The translations under genes were made by a program, and so were the position numbers. Source: DATBLE01 sp046732255 (GTDB lineage: Bacteria; Actinomycetota; Thermoleophilia; Gaiellales; Gaiellaceae). From it: a stretch of DNA of 47,996 bases. The notes beneath the pieces were generated by a model. That model was not told where the DNA came from and ran no database searches. It was given only the letters and a program-made list of their open reading frames with translations. The DNA lies in NCBI GenBank assembly GCA_046732255.1, contig JBKPMR010000002.1, positions 1-47,996 on the forward strand. The letters are read 5' to 3'. Of this stretch, positions 7,796 through 14,889 are shown one piece after another (the stretch's first letter is position 1; every line of letters starts with the position of its first letter).

Positions 7796-8627
7796 GGGTG
7801 GCCGATCGTCCATCGGTTTTGGCAAGGATTGCCCGAATCGCCTGCGACGACGGTTCATCAGGAGACTCCGAGATCACCGTCGCCGGGCGCTTGAACTTCC
7901 TGAGCGCTGCCGCCAACGGTTCCGCCCGTAGCGTTCCTTCGCCGTACGGGAGGTGCTTGGTCTCGTTGCGGTTGGCGAACTGGATGTCGCTGAAATGAAC
8001 GTGGAACGGCGCGCCCCGTTCGAGGATCGAGTCCGCAATCGAGAGGACGCCGGCGAACGCGTCGACTTCCGTGAAGCCGCCGTCGGTGACCGCGTGCAGG
8101 TGCGCGAAGTCGAGCACCGGCCGGACCCAGGGCAGCTGGGCTGCAATCGCGAAGACGTCCTCCGCGGTGCCGAGCTCGTTGACGCGACCCATCACCTCGA
8201 CGCCGAACGGCACCCCGCGGCCCTTGCCCTCGAGCCGCTCTCGCAACTCGCCGAGCTGCTCGACCACGGCCGCAAGCGCGTCTTCCCGCGACCGGCCGAG
8301 CAGAAAGCCGGGGTGGAGGACGACGAGCTCGGCACCGCAGGCGACCGCGACGCCTGCCGAGTGGTCGAGCATGCCGATCGCCATCCGGTGCTTCTTGTCG
8401 CGCTCCACGTGGCCGAGGAAGCCCGCCAGCGGTGCGTGGACCGACAGGGCGATCCCCGCCTCGCGGGCGAGCTCGCCGAACCGCTCGGCCCACGGGTAGT
8501 CCATCCAGAAGCCGCCCTCGAAGTCGATCTCGCAGGCGCGGTAGCCGCGCTCGAGCAGCAGCTCGACGGCCGTCTCGGGGCTTTCCCGCGAGGGAACCCG
8601 TGCCGGGCCGACGCGAACCGCACCCAT
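7740..8627 (-). CDS. Endonuclease IV-like / AP-endonuclease family 2 TIM-barrel protein
   Basis: Protein of 295 residues resembling the Nfo/xylose-isomerase-like TIM barrel. Likely metal ligands are seen in SVHAPL, VVLHPGF, the conserved Glu of FGVEVMGR, DFAHLHA and HVHFSDIQ. True endonuclease IV incises abasic sites in DNA; related sugar-phosphate isomerases share the fold, so the reaction is uncertain. The ATG is supported by TAGAGT 6 nt upstream. The last ~20 residues (Arg/Pro/Ser-rich) are encoded by dispersed repeat family B, so the native C-terminus was probably replaced by insertion of the repeat. Divergent from the small gene at 8676. Confidence 0.78.
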   Translation of the reverse strand: MGAVRVGPARVPSRESPETAVELLLERGYRACEIDFEGGFWMDYPWAERFGELAREAGIALSVHAPLAGFLGHVERDKKHRMAIGMLDHSAGVAVACGAELVVLHPGFLLGRSREDALAAVVEQLGELRERLEGKGRGVPFGVEVMGRVNELGTAEDVFAIAAQLPWVRPVLDFAHLHAVTDGGFTEVDAFAGVLSIADSILERGAPFHVHFSDIQFANRNETKHLPYGEGTLRAEPLAAALRKFKRPATVISESPDEPSSQAIRAILAKTDGRSATPRGRSRALPERSPRGNRR

Positions 8628-8633
8628 TCCGCG

Positions 8634-8639
8634 ACTCTA
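8634..8639 (-). promoter_or_regulatory. -10 box TAGAGT of the endonuclease IV-like gene
   Basis: Minus-strand TAGAGT is followed by 6 nt and ATG: leaderless geometry. Confidence 0.6.
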
Positions 8640-8663
8640 GCCGCTTCCGTCCGATCTGCTCCC

Positions 8664-8669
8664 TATGGT
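8664..8669 (+). promoter_or_regulatory. -10 box TATGGT of the 82-residue gene
   Basis: TATGGT lies 6 nt before the ATG at 8676, which fixes the start of this small gene inside a much longer open frame. Confidence 0.6.
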
Positions 8670-8675
8670 GATCGC

Positions 8676-8924
8676 ATGCCACGCAGACCTTCACGTATCG
8701 ACCTGCTCGAGCTCGACATCGACGTCCGCCTCGCCGATCTCTGGCGTGAGGCGACCGACATCTCGGAGTGGAATCTCGAAGTAGTGGGAGCCTTCATGAG
8801 GGCGGCGTACGGCAAGGGGTACTGCGACGCCCTCACCGAAGACGACCGCGGCAGCCTCTGCGTCGACCACGGCTACCGCGTGCCGGGCCGGCGCGGGGAG
8901 AAGCCGGCGCCCGTCGAGCCGTAG
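8676..8924 (+). CDS. Small conserved-looking hypothetical protein (82 aa)
   Basis: Predicted protein of 82 residues, mostly helical and charged (IDLLELDIDVRLADLWREA), followed by AYGKGYCDALTEDD and a CVDHGYRVPGRR tail. No family is recognised; no signal peptide or membrane segment. The frame stays open far upstream, but the start at 8676 is chosen because TATGGT precedes it by 6 nt and the upstream part is antisense to the endonuclease IV-like gene. The two Cys and one His are not spaced like a standard zinc finger. Confidence 0.65.
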   Translation: MPRRPSRIDLLELDIDVRLADLWREATDISEWNLEVVGAFMRAAYGKGYCDALTEDDRGSLCVDHGYRVPGRRGEKPAPVEP

Positions 8925-8947
8925 AGCGTAGAGCGTAGAGCTAGAGC
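8921..8947. repeat. 7-bp tandem repeat GTAGAGC x3
   Basis: Three perfect GTAGAGC units plus a partial TAGAGC start at the stop codon of the 82-residue gene. This is a simple slippage-type repeat. Confidence 0.7.
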
Positions 8948-9018
8948 ACCTCGCACCCTTCACGGATTCGAGAGGCGAGCCGCGGCATTCCATGCGACCG
9001 GCGATCGTAAACCGCTCG

Positions 9019-9116
9019 CGGGCGGAGCCGGGCTTTGCCCGAGCGTAGCCCAAGTCAGGCGGGGCGATCCGCGCGAAAGGAGGGGGTTCCGCGGGGGAAC
9101 CATGGGTTCCCCCCGT
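9019..9116. repeat. Dispersed repeat family B, copy 3 (inverted)
   Basis: This stretch carries, on the minus strand, the same tail as copy 2 (GGGCAAAGCCCGGCTCCGCC). Its hairpin GGGGGAACC/GGTTCCCCC (9093-9101/9105-9113) has a 3-nt loop. It fills much of the 281-bp gap before the exported-protein gene; I see no gene in that gap. Confidence 0.65.
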
Positions 9117-9142
9117 GTGGCAAAACCACCCGGGTTAGGGAT

Positions 9143-9160
9143 CGACGCGCGCGCGCGTCG
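9143..9160. repeat. 18-nt perfect palindrome upstream of the exported-protein gene
   Basis: CGACGCGCG and its complement meet without a spacer, 45 nt before the start. It could be an operator or merely CpG-rich sequence. Confidence 0.4.
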
Positions 9161-9205
9161 TGAGCATCATGGACGCCGGACACCGTCGACGGAACGGAGG
9201 GAGAC

Positions 9206-9673
9206 GTGAACGGACGGTTTCGCGTGCGGCGGCCTTCGCCGGCGCTCGTGCTCAGCGCTGCGGCGTTATTCTTCGCGATCGGAGGCTCGGCCTTCGCCGT
9301 CGGCCAGCGCGTCGGCATCGCCCAGCAGAGGTGCGCCAACGGCGCCGTGAAAGGGTTCGCCTACGTCACCGGCGACCCGCAGGTCGGAATCCAGAACATG
9401 CCCGACGCCTTTACGAGCAATGCCAAGCTCTTCAGCTCACGCTTCGACTGCGCCGGTGCGGCGGTACAGGTGCGCCGGGACCGGGACTCGTTCGTGATCA
9501 AGTTCAACGGCATCGCCGGGAGGACGGCCCTCGTCTCCGGCATCGGGTCGAACCCGCAGACCATGACGGTCACGGCCTTGCCGGACGGCTCGTACCGGAT
9601 CACCCCCGTTCACGAGGGCGATCCGTCGTTCGCGCTCGGCCCCGAGCACCAGTTCGCCGTCGTGGTGTTTTGA
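9206..9673 (+). CDS. Exported protein of unknown function (155 aa)
   Basis: The N-terminus has an Arg-rich n-region (RFRVRRPSP), a hydrophobic core (ALVLSAAALFFAIGG) and SAFAV, a signal peptide or N-terminal anchor of a kind very frequent in Thermoleophilia exported proteins. The mature part has two Cys (RCANG, FDCAG) that could form a disulfide and ends in a beta-rich segment. No enzymatic motif is visible. The GTG start has a Shine-Dalgarno-like GGAGGGA about 4 nt upstream, unlike the leaderless neighbours. Confidence 0.7.
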   Translation: MNGRFRVRRPSPALVLSAAALFFAIGGSAFAVGQRVGIAQQRCANGAVKGFAYVTGDPQVGIQNMPDAFTSNAKLFSSRFDCAGAAVQVRRDRDSFVIKFNGIAGRTALVSGIGSNPQTMTVTALPDGSYRITPVHEGDPSFALGPEHQFAVVVF

Positions 9674-9685
9674 TGAGCACGGAGA

Positions 9686-9710
9686 GGGACAGGTCTGACA
9701 GACCTGTCCC
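9686..9710. repeat. Family A hairpin GGGACAGGTCT
   Basis: Perfect 11-bp arms GGGACAGGTCT/AGACCTGTCCC with a 3-nt loop, 13 nt after the exported-protein gene. Position and strength suit a terminator, but the same arms recur at 2706-2732. Confidence 0.7.
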
Positions 9711-9724
9711 CGGTTCCGTTTCCT

Positions 9725-9749
9725 GACTGTCCCGAACTTCGGGACAGTC
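9725..9749. repeat. Family A 25-nt perfect palindrome
   Basis: Arm GACTGTCCCGAA, a central C, then the exact complement. It is the inner part of the 35-nt palindrome at 26146-26180 and lies 8 nt upstream of the ccmE -10 box. Confidence 0.75.
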
Positions 9750-9756
9750 CCTTGGC

Positions 9757-9762
9757 TAAAAT
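9757..9762 (+). promoter_or_regulatory. -10 box TAAAAT of the ccm operon
   Basis: TAAAAT sits 6 nt before the GTG of ccmE. The family A palindrome overlaps the expected -35 region. Confidence 0.65.
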
Positions 9763-9768
9763 CGCGCC

Positions 9769-10164
9769 GTGGCTCGCAGACGCAGCCCGGCGCGCCTGGT
9801 GATCGCCCTCTCCGTCGCCGCGGCTCTCGCGGTGTTCCTGCTCTATACGTCAATCGCGGGCGGCGGCACCCCGTCGCTCCGGCCCAGCTCACTCGCCGGA
9901 CATACCGGCAAGGTCTCGGTCGCCGGCGTCGTCCTGAAGCCGATCACAGGGGATTCGCACAGCAACGGGCTCCGTTTCCGTCTGCGCGACAAGAACGGCA
10001 CCGCCACCGTACCGATCGTCTACAAGGGCATCGTTCCCGACGCGTTCAAGGCAGGCGGCGACATCGTCGTCGACGGCCGCTATGCGAACGGCGTCTTCAG
10101 GGCGATCCCGGGCACGATGATCACGAAGTGCCCCTCGAAGTACACGCCCAAGAAGAGCTCCTAA
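9769..10164 (+). CDS. ccmE: Cytochrome c maturation haem chaperone CcmE, Cys-type
   Basis: Protein of 131 residues with one N-terminal membrane anchor (LVIALSVAAALAVFLLY) and an extracytoplasmic OB-fold domain. CcmE takes haem covalently and passes it to the CcmF ligation machinery. Conserved blocks: VAGVV, FRLRD, VPIVYKGIVPDAF and MITKCPSKYTP. The haem-binding residue is Cys121 in a CxxxY motif, where the E. coli-type protein has His; this CxxxY variant is known from archaea and some bacteria. First gene of an operon with ccmF (3 nt apart). Confidence 0.93.
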   Translation: MARRRSPARLVIALSVAAALAVFLLYTSIAGGGTPSLRPSSLAGHTGKVSVAGVVLKPITGDSHSNGLRFRLRDKNGTATVPIVYKGIVPDAFKAGGDIVVDGRYANGVFRAIPGTMITKCPSKYTPKKSS

Positions 10165-10167
10165 CCC

Positions 10168-12162
10168 ATGCCTGAGCTCGGTCGGGCAGCGCTCGTCGTC
10201 TGCTTCGGCCTGGCGGTCTATGCCGTCGTCGCCGGCTTCTGGGGAGCGCACACGGGGCAGCGGCGCCTGTCCCGTTCGGCCCAGAACGCGCTCGTCGCCG
10301 CGTTCGTGGCCGCCGCGGTCGCGACCGGAGTGCTCCTCGTCGCCCTGGTCTCGAGCGACTTCTCGTTCACCTACGTCTCGGCATTCACGAGCCGCGAGCT
10401 CCCGCTGACCTACAAGCTGACCGCGCTCTGGGGCGGCCAGGAAGGCTCGCTCCTGCTCTGGCTGCTCGTCCTGACCGGCTACTCGACCGCCGCCGTGCTC
10501 CTCGACCGGAAGGCGGGGCGAGAGCTCGTGGTCTGGGTCGTGCCGGTGCTCGGCGTGGTCGCGGCCTTCTTCTCGATGCTGGTCGTCTTCGTCTCCAGCC
10601 CGTTCGACACCGGGCTCGCCCCTGCCGACGGCCGCGGCCTGAACCCGAGTCTCCAGAGCCCCTACATGCAGGCCCACCCGCCGATGCTCTACCTCGGCTA
10701 CGTCGGCCTGACCGTCCCGTTCGCGTTCGCGATGGGCGCGCTGCTCTCCCGGCGCACGGACGAGCGCTGGATCGTCGCAACGCGGCGCTGGACGCTCGCC
10801 GCCTGGATGTTCCTCGGAATCGGCCAGCTCCTCGGCGCCAAGTGGGCGTACGAGGAGGTCGGCTGGGGCGGCTACTACGCCTGGGACCCGGTGGAGAACG
10901 CGGCGCTCATGCCGTGGCTCGCCGCGACCGCGTTCTTGCACTCGGTGATGGTGCAGGAGAAGAAGGGGATGCTGAAGGTCTGGAACATGCTGCTCGTGAT
11001 GCTCGCCTTCGGGCTCTCGCTCTTCGGCACGTTCCTGACCCGCTCCGGTGTGCTGAACTCGATCCACTCGTTCACCGAGAGCTCGATCGGCCCCTGGTTC
11101 CTCGGCTTCATCTGCTTCGTGGTCGCCGCCTCGATGCTCCTGCTCTTCACCCGGCTGCCGTTGCTGCGCTCGAAGACGCGGCTGGAATCGCTGGTCTCGC
11201 GCGAGGCGACCTTCCTCTACAACAACCTGCTCCTCGTCTCGCTGTGCCTGACGATTCTCTGGGGCGTCACCTACCCGATCCTGAGAGAAGCGTTGACCGG
11301 CGAGGCGGTGACGGTCGGACGCCCCTGGTACGACTTCTTCCTGCGCGTCTTCGGCCTGCCGCTCCTGCTCCTGATGGGGATCGGGCCGCTCATCGCCTGG
11401 CGGCGGGCGTCGCTCTCCTCCCTCAAGCGCGTCTTCTTCTGGCCGACCGCGTTCGCGCTGGCCGTCGGCATCCTGCTGATCGTCGCCGGCGCCGGATCGT
11501 CGATCCCCGGCCTGGTCGCGTACACGTTCTCTGCCTTCGTCGCGGCGACGATCGTGCTCGAGTTCGCGCGCGGCACCGCAGCGCGCCGCTCGCTCTCCCG
11601 TGAGCCGGTACCGCGTGCGTTCACGTCGCTGGTTGCCCGCAACCGGCGCCGGTACGGCGGGTACGTCGTCCACGCGGCGATCGTCCTGCTCGCGATCGGA
11701 ATCGCCGGATCGAGCGCCTACGACACGTCCCGAACCGCACGCCTCGCGCCTGGACAGTCCCTGAAGGTGCGCGACTACACGCTCGTATACCGCGGTCTGA
11801 ACAGCAGCCGGTCGTCCAACGCGGTCGAGACCCGCGCGACCATCGACGTGTTCCGCGGCGGGAGCCGGGTCGCGGTCATGCACCCGGGCAAGAACTCGTA
11901 TCCGGTCGAGCAGGAGGTCTCCAATGAGGTTGCGATCCGCTCCGACTGGCTGACCGGGGAGGATCTGTTCCTGATCACCGAGCAGGTGAACGGCAACGGC
12001 ACGATCGATTTCAAGGCGATCATCAACCCGCTGGTGAACATGATTTGGCTCGCCGGGCTCGTGTTCGTGCTCGGCTCCGTGATCACGCTCTGGCCGGACG
12101 CGCGGGAGGAGCGCCGGCTTGCGATCCGCTACGGCCGTCTCGCGCCCGAAGCGTCGGCCTGA
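10168..12162 (+). CDS. ccmF: Cytochrome c haem lyase subunit CcmF
   Basis: Polytopic membrane protein of 664 residues in the haem-handling family. The periplasmic tryptophan-rich WWD domain is present as GWGGYYAWDPVENAALMPW (about 233-251). ALWGGQEGSLLLW and HPPMLYLGYVG, with a likely haem-ligand His, precede it. A C-terminal extracytoplasmic domain (VSNEVAIRSDWLTGEDLFL) is followed by a final membrane helix. It ligates haem delivered by CcmE to CxxCH apocytochromes. Length is normal. The next gene starts directly after its stop. Confidence 0.95.
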   Translation: MPELGRAALVVCFGLAVYAVVAGFWGAHTGQRRLSRSAQNALVAAFVAAAVATGVLLVALVSSDFSFTYVSAFTSRELPLTYKLTALWGGQEGSLLLWLLVLTGYSTAAVLLDRKAGRELVVWVVPVLGVVAAFFSMLVVFVSSPFDTGLAPADGRGLNPSLQSPYMQAHPPMLYLGYVGLTVPFAFAMGALLSRRTDERWIVATRRWTLAAWMFLGIGQLLGAKWAYEEVGWGGYYAWDPVENAALMPWLAATAFLHSVMVQEKKGMLKVWNMLLVMLAFGLSLFGTFLTRSGVLNSIHSFTESSIGPWFLGFICFVVAASMLLLFTRLPLLRSKTRLESLVSREATFLYNNLLLVSLCLTILWGVTYPILREALTGEAVTVGRPWYDFFLRVFGLPLLLLMGIGPLIAWRRASLSSLKRVFFWPTAFALAVGILLIVAGAGSSIPGLVAYTFSAFVAATIVLEFARGTAARRSLSREPVPRAFTSLVARNRRRYGGYVVHAAIVLLAIGIAGSSAYDTSRTARLAPGQSLKVRDYTLVYRGLNSSRSSNAVETRATIDVFRGGSRVAVMHPGKNSYPVEQEVSNEVAIRSDWLTGEDLFLITEQVNGNGTIDFKAIINPLVNMIWLAGLVFVLGSVITLWPDAREERRLAIRYGRLAPEASA

Positions 12163-12471
12163 GTGCTCACTGCGGCGCTCGTGCTCGGCGCGCTGCTGGC
12201 GGTTGCCGCGGTCTGGTTCGTCGCGCGGCCGTTTCTGAGCCGGGGCGGGGAGGAGCCGTCCCACGAGCCGCCGCCCGAGCGGCTGGCGCTCGAGGAGGAG
12301 CGAGACCGCGCGCTCGCCGCCCTGAAGGAGCTCGAGTTCGACCACCGCACCGGCAAGGTCTCCGACGAGGACTACCGGAGCATGGTCGGCGAGTTGCGCC
12401 GGCAGGCGGCAGATGCTTTGAAAGCGCTCGACCCGGGAACACCGCGGACGGATGTCCGCGGTTCCGGCTAG
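12163..12471 (+). CDS. CcmI/CycH-like membrane-anchored cytochrome c biogenesis protein
   Basis: Predicted 102 residues: an N-terminal membrane helix (AALVLGALLAVAAVWFVARPF), a Pro/Glu linker, then a helical segment ending KELEFDHRTGKVSDEDYRSM. The motif of a short helix plus FDxxTGKxSxxDY is typical of the N-terminal part of CcmI-type proteins and of short CcmI-like proteins next to ccmF. The TPR part of classical CcmI is absent. The GTG start abuts the ccmF stop, so translation is probably coupled. Confidence 0.75.
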   Translation: MLTAALVLGALLAVAAVWFVARPFLSRGGEEPSHEPPPERLALEEERDRALAALKELEFDHRTGKVSDEDYRSMVGELRRQAADALKALDPGTPRTDVRGSG

Positions 12472-13111
12472 CTGTCCCGGCTGTCATTCTGCCCTGGCGC
12501 CCGATGCCCGGTTCTGTGCCGCCTGCGGGCGCCGCGTCGGCCAGGATCCAGCTGCGATCTCCTGGGCGGTTGCCGACCGGCGGACGTTCGGCGTCCTGCC
12601 GGGCCGCGGGAAGCTCCGCTCCGCGCGGATCCGCACCATCCGCTTCTTCGGGGTCGTCCGGGCCAAGATCGTCCTGTTCGCCGAGGTCCTGCGCGCGCAC
12701 GCCCGCGCGCAGCGCGAGCGCTTCCGGTTGCGCCGGCGGGCCTCGGCGCTTGCCCGCGATCGCGCGCAGGCGCTGCAGCTGCTCGGTGAGGCCGCGTTCT
12801 ACGGAGACCGGCAAGACGTGAAGCGGGCGAAGGAGCACGTCGCCGCACTGGAGGCCGAGCTGCGGTCGGTGAGCGAGCAGCTCGAGGGGGTCGAGGACGA
12901 GCTCCAGGCGCGGGTCGGCGCCGTGCACCGGGACGAGGGCGTTACCGACGCGGTCGAGCCCGTCCCCGAGCCGGTTCCGGAGCCGGCACCCGCGCCGTCG
13001 GAGCCGCCGGGGCCGGTCATCGTCCCCGAGCCGGAGCCGGTCCCGCACGAGCCGCCCGGGCCGGTGATCGTCCCGGAGCCGCAGCCTCCCGCAGGCGCGC
13101 GCCGGCGCTAG
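12452..13111 (+). CDS. Zinc-ribbon protein with coiled coil and PEP-rich tail
   Basis: Protein of 219 residues. An N-terminal double-CxxC zinc ribbon (CPGCHSAL...FCAACGRR, about 8-26) is followed by a basic region, a Glu/Leu-rich coiled coil (about 90-150) and a Pro-Glu-Pro tail in which PPGPVIVPEPEP is tandemly repeated. No transmembrane helix is evident. It overlaps the CcmI-like gene by 20 nt, so it belongs to the ccm operon, perhaps as an assembly or scaffold factor; the function is not known. Low-complexity Glu/Pro codons explain the long antisense open frame. Confidence 0.75.
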   Translation: MSAVPASCPGCHSALAPDARFCAACGRRVGQDPAAISWAVADRRTFGVLPGRGKLRSARIRTIRFFGVVRAKIVLFAEVLRAHARAQRERFRLRRRASALARDRAQALQLLGEAAFYGDRQDVKRAKEHVAALEAELRSVSEQLEGVEDELQARVGAVHRDEGVTDAVEPVPEPVPEPAPAPSEPPGPVIVPEPEPVPHEPPGPVIVPEPQPPAGARRR

Positions 13112-13156
13112 GCGGACCCCGGAAGGGGCCCCTGCGCTGCCGCCGAACCTGCAGGC

Positions 13157-14323
13157 ATGCGCCGACTTACGCTCGCCCTGCTCGCGCTCCTGGTCGTCGT
13201 CACGCCCGCCGGGGCGGACATCGTCGACCGGAAGCAGTCGGTCGACGCGCGCATCGAATCGCTCCAGGATCGCGTGGCCGACGCGCAGCAGAAGGAGGTT
13301 GTGCTTCGCGCGGAGATCGACGCCGTCTCGGGCCGGATCCGCGGTCTCGAGCAGCAGGTCGGAGACGTGGCCCTGCGGCTGGCGCCGCTCGAGCACGAGC
13401 TCGAGCTTCGCGAGCTCAAGCTCAACCGGCTGAACGCCCTCTTCGAAGTCCAGACCAGGAGACTTGCGTTCCTCCGCGCCGAGTACCGCATCGCGATCGC
13501 ACGCTTCGACCGCCGCGTGGTGGCGGCGTACGAGGCGGAACGACCGGACACGCTCTCGCTGCTGCTGTCGTCGCACAGCTTCTCCGACCTGCTCGACGGG
13601 CTCGACTACATGAGGCTCGTCGCCCAGCACGATCGCGAGATCGTCGCCGAGGTCAAGACCGCGCGGGACGAGGTCGCGTCGGCGCTGAAGCGGACGAAGG
13701 CGGCGCGAGCCGACATGTACCGGCAGGCCAAGATCGTCGCCGTCCGCGTCCATCAGGTGCGAGTCCTGCGCGACCAGTTGGTCGCGAGCAAGGGCCGGCT
13801 GATCGAGGCGCAGAGCCGGCGGCGGGCCGACCTCGCCTCTCTGAGCGCCGAGGAGCGGGCGGACGCCGAGGAGATCGACTCGCTGCAGCAGGTCAGCGCC
13901 GAGCTGGCGGCGAAGATCCAGGCAGCCCAGTCGCACTCCACGGTCACACGCACGGGGTCGGGCGCACTGGCCTGGCCCGTCAACGCGCCGATCACGAGCC
14001 CGTTCGGCTGGCGCTGGGGACGGATGCACGAGGGGATCGACCTGGGGGCCGCCCACGGCACGCCGATCGGCGCGGCAGCAGCCGGAACGGTGATCTACGC
14101 CGGCTGGCTCGGCGGCTACGGCAACCTCACCGTGATCGACCACGGCGGCGGGCTCTCGACCGCCTACGGCCACCAGTCGCACATCGGCGTGTCGCTCGGC
14201 CAGCACGTCGACCAGGGCGAGATCATCGGCAACGTCGGCTCGACGGGGCACTCGACCGGGCCGCACCTGCATTTCGAGGTGCGCGTCAACGGCCAGGCGG
14301 TCGATCCACTCGGCTACCTCTAG
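13157..14323 (+). CDS. Secreted M23 peptidase, EnvC/murein hydrolase activator type
   Basis: Protein of 388 residues: signal peptide (LTLALLALLVVVTPAGA), about 220 residues of coiled coil, then a LytM/M23 domain. Catalytic zinc motifs are intact: HxxxD at His291-Asp295 (MHEGIDLG) and HLH at 370-372. The arrangement matches EnvC-like proteins that cleave, or activate amidases to cleave, peptidoglycan at division; the intact zinc site suggests real endopeptidase activity. Its TAG overlaps the TAG of the convergent hpt gene within a single CTAG. Confidence 0.92.
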   Translation: MRRLTLALLALLVVVTPAGADIVDRKQSVDARIESLQDRVADAQQKEVVLRAEIDAVSGRIRGLEQQVGDVALRLAPLEHELELRELKLNRLNALFEVQTRRLAFLRAEYRIAIARFDRRVVAAYEAERPDTLSLLLSSHSFSDLLDGLDYMRLVAQHDREIVAEVKTARDEVASALKRTKAARADMYRQAKIVAVRVHQVRVLRDQLVASKGRLIEAQSRRRADLASLSAEERADAEEIDSLQQVSAELAAKIQAAQSHSTVTRTGSGALAWPVNAPITSPFGWRWGRMHEGIDLGAAHGTPIGAAAAGTVIYAGWLGGYGNLTVIDHGGGLSTAYGHQSHIGVSLGQHVDQGEIIGNVGSTGHSTGPHLHFEVRVNGQAVDPLGYL

Positions 14324-14889
14324 GCGCCGCTGAAGACGTGCAGGTCCGGGAGGTTCCGGTACCGCTCGTCGATGTCGAAGCCGTACCCGACGAAGAACTC
14401 GTCCGGGACCGTGAAGCCGACGTACCGGACCGGCAGGTCTTCGACGAGCCGGCGGTACGGGCGGTCGAGCAGCGTCACCGCCGCCAGCGACCGCGGCGAG
14501 CGAAGCCTGAAGTTGCGGACGAGGTAGTGCAGCGTCAGGCCCGTATCGACGACGTCCTCGACGATGACCACGTCCCGCCCGTCGATCGCCGCGTCGAGGT
14601 CCTTGATGAACCGGATCGCCGGCGTGCCTCCCGTCTCGTCGGACGTGTAGCCGGCGAGCTCGACGAAGTCGACGTGGTGGAGGATCGGGATCGCCCGAGT
14701 CAGGTCGGCGAGGAAGACGAAGCTCGCCTTCAAGGACGCGACGAGCAGCGGCTCCCGGCCCTCGTAGTCGGCGGCGATCTGGGCGCCGAGCTCGGAGACG
14801 CGGGCTGCGATCTCCTCGGCGGAGAGGTAGACCTCGCCGATGCGCGGATCGCGTTCGATGTGCTGACCGGACGGTCCCAGATCCGTCAG
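14320..14889 (-). CDS. hpt: Hypoxanthine-guanine phosphoribosyltransferase, apparent CTG start
   Basis: About 189 residues; purine salvage enzyme converting hypoxanthine/guanine and PRPP to IMP/GMP. The PRPP-binding motif VVIVEDVVDTGLTL, the flexible loop and LLDRPYRR, and the purine-contact end VGYGFDIDERYRNLPDL are present. The conserved N-terminus (YLSAEEIAARVSELGAQIA) has no ATG, GTG or TTG upstream in frame before the previous gene ends. The best candidate is a CTG overlapping that gene's TGA as CTGA; a second CTG lies three codons later. A sequencing error at the start codon is the alternative. Co-transcribed with the PD-(D/E)XK-like gene. Confidence 0.9.
   Translation of the reverse strand: MTDLGPSGQHIERDPRIGEVYLSAEEIAARVSELGAQIAADYEGREPLLVASLKASFVFLADLTRAIPILHHVDFVELAGYTSDETGGTPAIRFIKDLDAAIDGRDVVIVEDVVDTGLTLHYLVRNFRLRSPRSLAAVTLLDRPYRRLVEDLPVRYVGFTVPDEFFVGYGFDIDERYRNLPDLHVFSGA

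Noticed and set aside
7953..8675. Long N-terminal extension of the 82-residue protein
   Set aside because: It is antisense to the endonuclease IV-like gene; the TATGGT box at 8664 places the start at 8676.
11753..11765. GGACAGTCCCTG inside ccmF as another family A copy
   Set aside because: Only the half-word is present, without an inverted arm, and it encodes a normal Gly-Gln-Ser-Leu in a conserved-looking segment.
9889..12345. 818-codon minus-strand open frame opposite ccmEF
   Set aside because: Same type of shadow; no domain, and the CcmE/CcmF reading is clear.
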